64,000 bases of DNA from Glandiceps talaboti (Eukaryota > Hemichordata > Enteropneusta > Spengelidae), in contig NC_135561.1 in assembly GCF_964340395.1 (NCBI RefSeq), positions 496,501-560,500 of the forward strand, given 5' to 3'. Both the position numbers and the translations under genes were made by a program. The notes below the pieces were generated by a model. It did no database searches and was not told the DNA's origin. It saw nothing but the letters and a program-made list of their open reading frames with translations. Shown here piece by piece: positions 58,276-64,000 of the stretch (its first letter is position 1; every line of letters starts with the position of its first letter).

Positions 58276-61200
58276 GGTACATACATGGAATAGATTCTGT
58301 AGTAGAAGTGCTATTAGTCATGTATGTAGTATAATACAGGATTTTTTTTTTTTTGGCAAGAGAGTTTAGGGACTGATAATCCCAGTTCATAGCCTGAGAG
58401 AGACAAGTAGAATATTTTGTAATATGATATTGTTACATTTGAAATGGTGGTCTTTAAACTGACTGCATGTCTTTGTCAGATAGCTCTTAGTGAATTATTA
58501 GTATTAAAATTCATCCATTCACACAGCAAGGGATTCAAATCTTTTCATTTTGAAAATTGAATCTGTACTAATGGCTATCAAGTAAAGTTCCAGCTGCTCC
58601 CTGTTCTATACTGTCATTTCAAAATGGAAACCCCTATGACACATCTTCAAATATAGATCTATAGAGTGGCTGTAAGTCCATCATAACACCATTAACTATT
58701 TGTTTTGACTGTAGAATATGACAGTGTAACCATAGATTCAAGACTTATCTAAGGATTAGCATTTTTGCTTTTATTAATTGGTGGCCATATGCTGAGAATT
58801 TAGCCTCAAAACTGCCAGTGCTGCTCATAACATACTTTAAGTAAGCCCCTGATCCAAAAGGGGTATGATAGATAAATAAATAAACAAATAAACAAATAGA
58901 TAAATAAATAAATAAATAAATAGGTGGATAGGTAAAAACATGGGTATGAATATAATGTGATTTGGTCTCAACAAGTAGTTTGACCTTTGACCTTTGACTT
59001 TTGACCATACCTACTTTTCTGTGTATGGATAGACTTATACATTGCTCTAGGTTATCAGACATTGAAGGCGGCAGAAAAAATCAATACCTGACTAGGTTTC
59101 TATGTTTGCCTTGTAACGAAGCTATCAATCAAATCGTTAAGGTGGATTTTTATCACATTAAAATAGTAATTTAAACATGTACTTGCTGAAATAAGAGAAC
59201 TTGACAGAAATGTACACTTTGATTATGTAGATATCCTGAAACTGAAAAGTGGCTGATCATACCAAAAATATTAATAATAAGAGGCGAGGAGATAAATAGT
59301 ACATATTGTCCTAAAACTAAGGTCTGCTTGAAAAATAAATCTGTAAATCAAAGTGAACTTTAGTTTTAAAAAGGTTTAATTATGTATATGACCATTTGTA
59401 ATTGTTGCAATTATTTTCATCAAAGTACAAGTTTCTTTTCTGTTGACCTCAGGATTTCTAAATTTTGTGTAGTTTTGATGACTATGATTTAAATACTATA
59501 TTAATATCAATATTATCACCAGCAATATATATTGTGAATTCCATTTTACTAATTTTTTGTTCACGTTCGATAACACCCTCCTTACTTTAAGAGTACCAAA
59601 ACTAGTTCTAATCCATGTCACTATGGTAACAATATGAGAAATAACAGTAGTAAAAGGAGAAATACACAAATCAAAGAGCAAATCAATATTTTTTGATGTA
59701 ATGGAAACACTATGAGAAATTTACAGGAAACACTCTTAGTAATATTTCATAAACAATTCACACCATTGAAATACATTTTTAGCATGAATGCAGCTCTGGG
59801 TAGAATTGTTTGCAAATTGACATAACACTAGAATTGGATTAACGTTAATGTACATGTTGAATATCAAAGTTAGGCTGTATCATTGTTTTGCATAATATAT
59901 AGAGCATCATACAAGTACATTTCATCAGAGTATGATTGTATCTAGGCATCTTTTTATAGGCCGTAAAGTGAATAGTTGTGTCGGTAAGTCTATTTTATTT
60001 GTGTAAAATGTTATAGTTGAGTACATAAGATAACAAAAATGAACTCTGAAATATTTCTGAAAAAAAACCTGAAAGATACTGGACTACCCTTGCTAACTGC
60101 AGAGAAAATATCAGGAGATCGTGGGCAATGGAGAAGTTGTGCATACAAGAATGTGGCAAAGCTCTCTAGTGCTAGTAGTGGAGTGTGCACCTAACTAACT
60201 GAAATATTTAAGACAAGACATTGTTAATTTGCTGTGTCCCAAGCCCTTCACAGTTACGTTAATACATTATTTGTGCATATTTGACACTTGGAATGCAATA
60301 TTTTGGATGTCGTGTCCCTGAGGATGGTATAAGGAAAGGACACATGGTGCTTTTTAGCAAACATACATTTGTGCCAAGTAAGAGGAGACAGTGGGTCACA
60401 GTTCTGTCTTGTAACCTTCAAGACAAAATTGAGTTGCTCACTATCATCCTGTTTGAAGTGTTTCCAAGGAAATGAACAACGTACATGCAAGACTATTGAT
60501 GCACTATATACCTACATACTTATGTTACAGTACATCATGACAATACATTTATTGTTCAAATTCAGATTCAAATTCAAATTCAATTTAATCTACCAAAAAG
60601 AGAACAGAAATATACAAATTTTGAAAGTAAGAAAAAAAATCTGATGAAGGCCATGTAAATAATTCCCTAGGAACTAATGAAAGTCCATAGACCAGACTTA
60701 CATGTAAATTAAGACAAATTTAGGGATATGAGTTATAACAAAAAAACTACATATACTGTAAATAATTATGAAAATTCTTATTTGGTGGCAAAATTATAAA
60801 AATATATAGAAGTTCTCTGGATCTAACAAAAAAATGAATACATATAAAGATAAAGTACACAGGCAAATAAAGGAGACAGGAATATAGAGATCACCATTGC
60901 ATATCATATGATAGATATAAGTGATGCTAATAGCTGATGAATTGGCCGAATGTCAACATTCTTTAAAAAAAATGGAAAACTACAAAAAAAAATGCACGAA
61001 CACAAAATAATTGGGCAGTAGTCATAGTAATAAGTATTATTATAGTTATACCTACAGTAATGCCTGAGCAGGTCTCCTAATAAGCCTGAAATTCCATCCA
61101 AAATAAAAACCAAACAATGGCACCCTCAAGGATGAGTTCAGTGGCTGATGGCTGATGCTCTTAATACCATGGCTTCTCTAATAAAATTGAGATCTGGAAT

Positions 61201-61960
61201 TGAATCAGCTCCACCAATTTTAATCTAATCCTTTTCTCATAGGTTAAGCTTTCAAAACAAATTTGAACGTTTACATTCTGTGTAAATACTGGGGTATGCA
61301 ACATTTCAGAGTTTGTGTCTTGAGCAAGGTATTGTCAAATTTTTATTTTCCATGGAATCTAGCACAAATTTTGAATTTTGATTTTCTTTTGAACATATAT
61401 GAAACTACTTAACAAAGAGAATAAAGTTATAAATAGTGGTAATTTGAAGTAGATTTTCAGACAAAACAATGCAGAGACTATAATGTCATGAGTGATAGCA
61501 GACAGGTGCACAGTAGTTGCTGGGAAACCTACCAGATTGTAGGGCCAGGAATTCGCACCAGATCAAAGCAGTGTCACCAACTATGTTCAGCTGAATCAAT
61601 TTGAAAACAATCAGTCTGTTGTATTAATCCATGCTACACAATCTTGCAATAGGTGCTACTTCACAATCAATAGTGAAGGTATTTGATGTAGAGTTGTAAA
61701 CCAGATGTAAAACAACCAGAATTTTGTATCTGATGACTCTGTTGTGCACTGGTCTTTATAAATTGTGCACGCCAATTGCAGCATTTAATGTGGGGATTCA
61801 AGTAAAATTTTCAAGCAGGTGTTAAAGTTGAGTTCTTAGTACATACAAGTATCAATCCAACTACTGTGATATGGTATGATGAACTTTTCAACACAGATGG
61901 ACTTGAGTATGGCATATCTTGAGTTTGAATAAAAGGATAAGTCCAAGTCTAGTTAAAACT
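58276..61960. other. Non-coding stretch
   Basis: AT-rich, with an (ATAA)n run at about 58869-58923 and an imperfect TTCAAATTCA run near 60556-60582. Small ORFs (for example 60281-60475) have no recognisable domain. Confidence 0.5.
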
Positions 61961-61964
61961 TCTG

Positions 61965-62360
61965 CTTTATTAGCTCCGCTGTCAGCGAAAGCTGAAAGCG
62001 TAGCTTTAGGTATAGGTGGGTATTGAGGTATAGAGAGTAGAGTGAATCATAGGTGTCCGTCAAACTTTTATATTTTTACTATCTACTCCATAAGTGACGG
62101 TCGGAATTCTTCGATATTTGGTGTGCATGTTCCCTGGGGGGAGGCTATTCAGATTTTTTCATGCCAAGTTGATCTGTGCCATTTTCAATTTTTTATGATT
62201 TTTTTTCATAAAATGTCATTTTCATCAACTCCTTGAAAACCTCTTATTAGATTGCTTTGATATCTGGCGTGTTGATGCGCAGGGGGTAGCTTACTCAGAT
62301 TTGTTAATTTCAAGTCAGCACATCCTCATTTTTATTTTTTATGATTTTTTTTTTGTAATT
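61965..62360. repeat. Old interspersed repeat with two diverged internal copies
   Basis: GATATTTGGTGTGCATGTTC ... GGGAGGCTATTCAGATTTTT is echoed by GATATCTGGCGTGTTGATGC ... GGGTAGCTTACTCAGATTTG about 160 bp later. Both are followed by TTTTTTATGATTTTTTTT. A palindromic phrase (CGAAAGCTGAAAGCGTAGCTTT) lies at the left end. It looks like a fragment of a dispersed element. Confidence 0.6.
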
Positions 62361-62394
62361 TGAAAAAAAAATGAATATGTTAATGAGCATAATG

Positions 62395-62772
62395 ACCGAC
62401 GCCATATTGGAAATCAGTCGACGAGACTTTAAGTAAACTGCCACTTTTCAAAAGACACTATTGACGTCAAACAAGCAATGTAATATGTGCTATAGTCATA
62501 ATTCTACGCATTGGGCGCCCAAATGACAAGCGTTTGTTCGAAACAGGGTTGTAAACTTCAAATCCAATTCTGCACCCTTCTACATTATCAGTCAAGTCGA
62601 TCGCCATATAAGGAATTAGTCATGAATATTAAGTAGTACGTTCTACTCTTCATTTTAACCAATCAGCGTCACAGAAAGTTTGGGTCATAGGTTATGCAAA
62701 TAGGCGCGCTTACTTTTGTTTTTCTTATCGTCTGCTGAACCAGAGCAAAACCACAACAAAGTTTTAATCACG
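62395..62772 (+). promoter_or_regulatory. Upstream region of the HIRAN ORF with YY1-like site
   Basis: GACGCCATATTGGAA near 62398-62412 matches the YY1 core GCCATNTTG and lies about 360 nt before the ORF. This is the second such motif found next to a gene start in the window. Promoter assignment is tentative. Confidence 0.3.
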
Positions 62773-63165
62773 ATGCCGAAAGTCATCATCAGAAACGTAA
62801 TTGCTGTGGGAATGCACCATTATTCGGGGGAACTAACGCCAGGGAGAGGATACAACATCATCCATGAACTGAATAACGTGCATGATCCGAATGCTTGCGG
62901 TATCGTCGAGAATGGAATGGAACAACATCAAAAAGTACTCGGCCATTTGAAGAGAGACGCTGCTCAGTTACTAGCAAAAGTGATTGATGCACGTCTAGCT
63001 TCAAATGGACGGTATTATTTGAAGCCAAAGGGCCGTTGTTTCTTCCATTCTCGGCGGTATGGTAAAGTTCAGATGTGTACGGCCGGCTTCATGGTGAAGA
63101 CAGAGGACGTCACTCGGGCAAAGGACATAGTCCTGAACCAGAGTTTTCCTGTCTTGTTCCCCTAG
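62773..63165 (+). CDS. Small HIRAN-domain protein
   Basis: A 130-residue single-exon ORF. I chose the ATG giving MPKVIIRNVIAVG because the domain starts there; an upstream in-frame ATG at 62716 would add 19 residues. HIRAN landmarks in order: VIAVGMHHYSG (residues 9-19), LTPGRGYNIIHELNN (21-35), HDPNACGIV (37-45), and VLGHLKRDAAQLLAKVID (55-72). In HLTF-type helicases the HIRAN domain binds 3'-OH single-stranded DNA ends at stalled forks. Stand-alone HIRAN proteins are less understood and are also found near transposons and phages. No helicase or RING domain follows here. The composition is clearly less AT-rich than the surroundings, as expected of coding DNA. Confidence 0.75.
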   Translation: MPKVIIRNVIAVGMHHYSGELTPGRGYNIIHELNNVHDPNACGIVENGMEQHQKVLGHLKRDAAQLLAKVIDARLASNGRYYLKPKGRCFFHSRRYGKVQMCTAGFMVKTEDVTRAKDIVLNQSFPVLFP

Positions 63166-63241
63166 ACACCAAACCAAATCAAAACGGCCCTTTTCAGGGC
63201 CACACATCCTCCAAAAAGAGAACTACCGTAATCAATGCGTG

Positions 63242-63296
<55 letters not shown>

Positions 63297-64000
63297 GAAA
63301 TGTGAATTACATGGTTTCATGGTGTTATGAAAGCTGTTCTGTGCACTTTCACAAAATGTTAACTTAGTGTAGAGTTCGAAGTTTGAATTTTGATTTGAAT
63401 ACATCACAGGTAGGTAAACTACACAGATTACCGTCACCAGTGTGCTATTGAGTAAACGCTGATTAGGATACAACACATATGTTTATAGTATTACGTTATC
63501 GTTGTGACATACAGAGACTATACTGTAGCTAGTTCGTGTTTGCTGATGTCGTTGGTTTTGGCGTGGAGGGGGGGGGGGCAATCATCACTTGTTTGACAGA
63601 TCATTACGTACATGTTTGTGACTTCAGGCAAACCTTGGTCACGTGATGTATTTCTATGATTCAATGGTTGGTTATGTGTGTAAAATTAAGGTGGGTGTGT
63701 TAATGATGATTTCTAATTTAACAAGAGATATGCTTTGGTCTTTCAACTTACAGCTGTTTCTAAAACAAATCCGAAGCACTACTTGGCAATATACTTAATT
63801 TGCAAAACATGTCATTGTACTTTTGATACCCCTATTATGTTGATTGATATACCTTTTGTCACAGACTACTTTATTTCTCACTTGTTTGGTGTGATGGGAT
63901 CATCATCACTTTTCTAACATGATATCAAAAAGACAAACAATAAATTGTCTTTTTTGATGTCACTTGCACAATATATTACTCGTGTCACTTATTTCATTAA
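63166..64000. other. 3' flank of the HIRAN ORF
   Basis: Contains a (GT)n microsatellite at 63243-63290 and a short G run near 63569. The final 400 bases show no supported feature. Confidence 0.6.

Noticed and set aside
1-64000. tRNA or rRNA genes
   Set aside because: I looked for the tRNA B-box pattern GGTTCRANYCC with a matching A box and for rRNA-like conserved text, and found nothing convincing by eye. A covariance-model scan would settle it.

Overview
The window is metazoan nuclear DNA. It is AT-rich and has spliced genes with GT-AG introns, retroposon tails, foldback (MITE-like) elements and very many micro- and minisatellites. The gene content fits a marine invertebrate, such as a cephalochordate, hemichordate or lophotrochozoan: an animal V-ATPase subunit H, a PHD-finger transposase-like gene, a TRIM-type RING protein and a small HIRAN protein. 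The species cannot be fixed from the sequence.

Layout. About 0.9-5.7 kb (+): the 3' part of a multi-exon gene for a transposase-like protein with an internal PHD finger. Three coding exons join in phase and its start lies outside the window. 5.9-13.5 kb: mainly tandem arrays (50-, 20-, 30- and 52-bp units, then ATGT repeats). 14.1-14.5 kb (-): an intronless RING-finger ORF. 15-17 kb: old interspersed repeats, a CTCTA satellite and a 93-bp hairpin. 19.1-31.9 kb (-): the complete ATP6V1H gene, with 11 coding exons joining in phase to 469 codons. 31.9-32.3 kb: a probable divergent promoter with a YY1-type site and E-boxes. 32.3-62 kb: mostly non-coding, with a few putative plus-strand exons that may be the 5' UTR of a gene running out of the window, plus degenerate repeats and a MITE with 9-bp target duplications. 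62.8-63.2 kb (+): a single-exon HIRAN-domain ORF.

The most striking observation is that several tandem repeats here are expanded splice junctions. In ATP6V1H a 33-bp unit (about 65 copies) starts at the exon 6 donor and carries the last 21 nt of the exon plus GTAAGT in each copy. An 80-bp unit (29 copies) ends at the exon 5 acceptor and carries the polypyrimidine tract, the AG and the first 39 nt of the exon in each copy. The exon 9 donor sits at the junction of an in-frame 66-bp duplication of exon sequence. The transposase-like gene (exon at 1083) and a putative exon ending at 57758 show the same arrangement. Together these suggest a recurrent process that tandemly duplicates exon-intron boundaries in this genome and leaves dozens of intact decoy splice sites beside the one assumed to be used.
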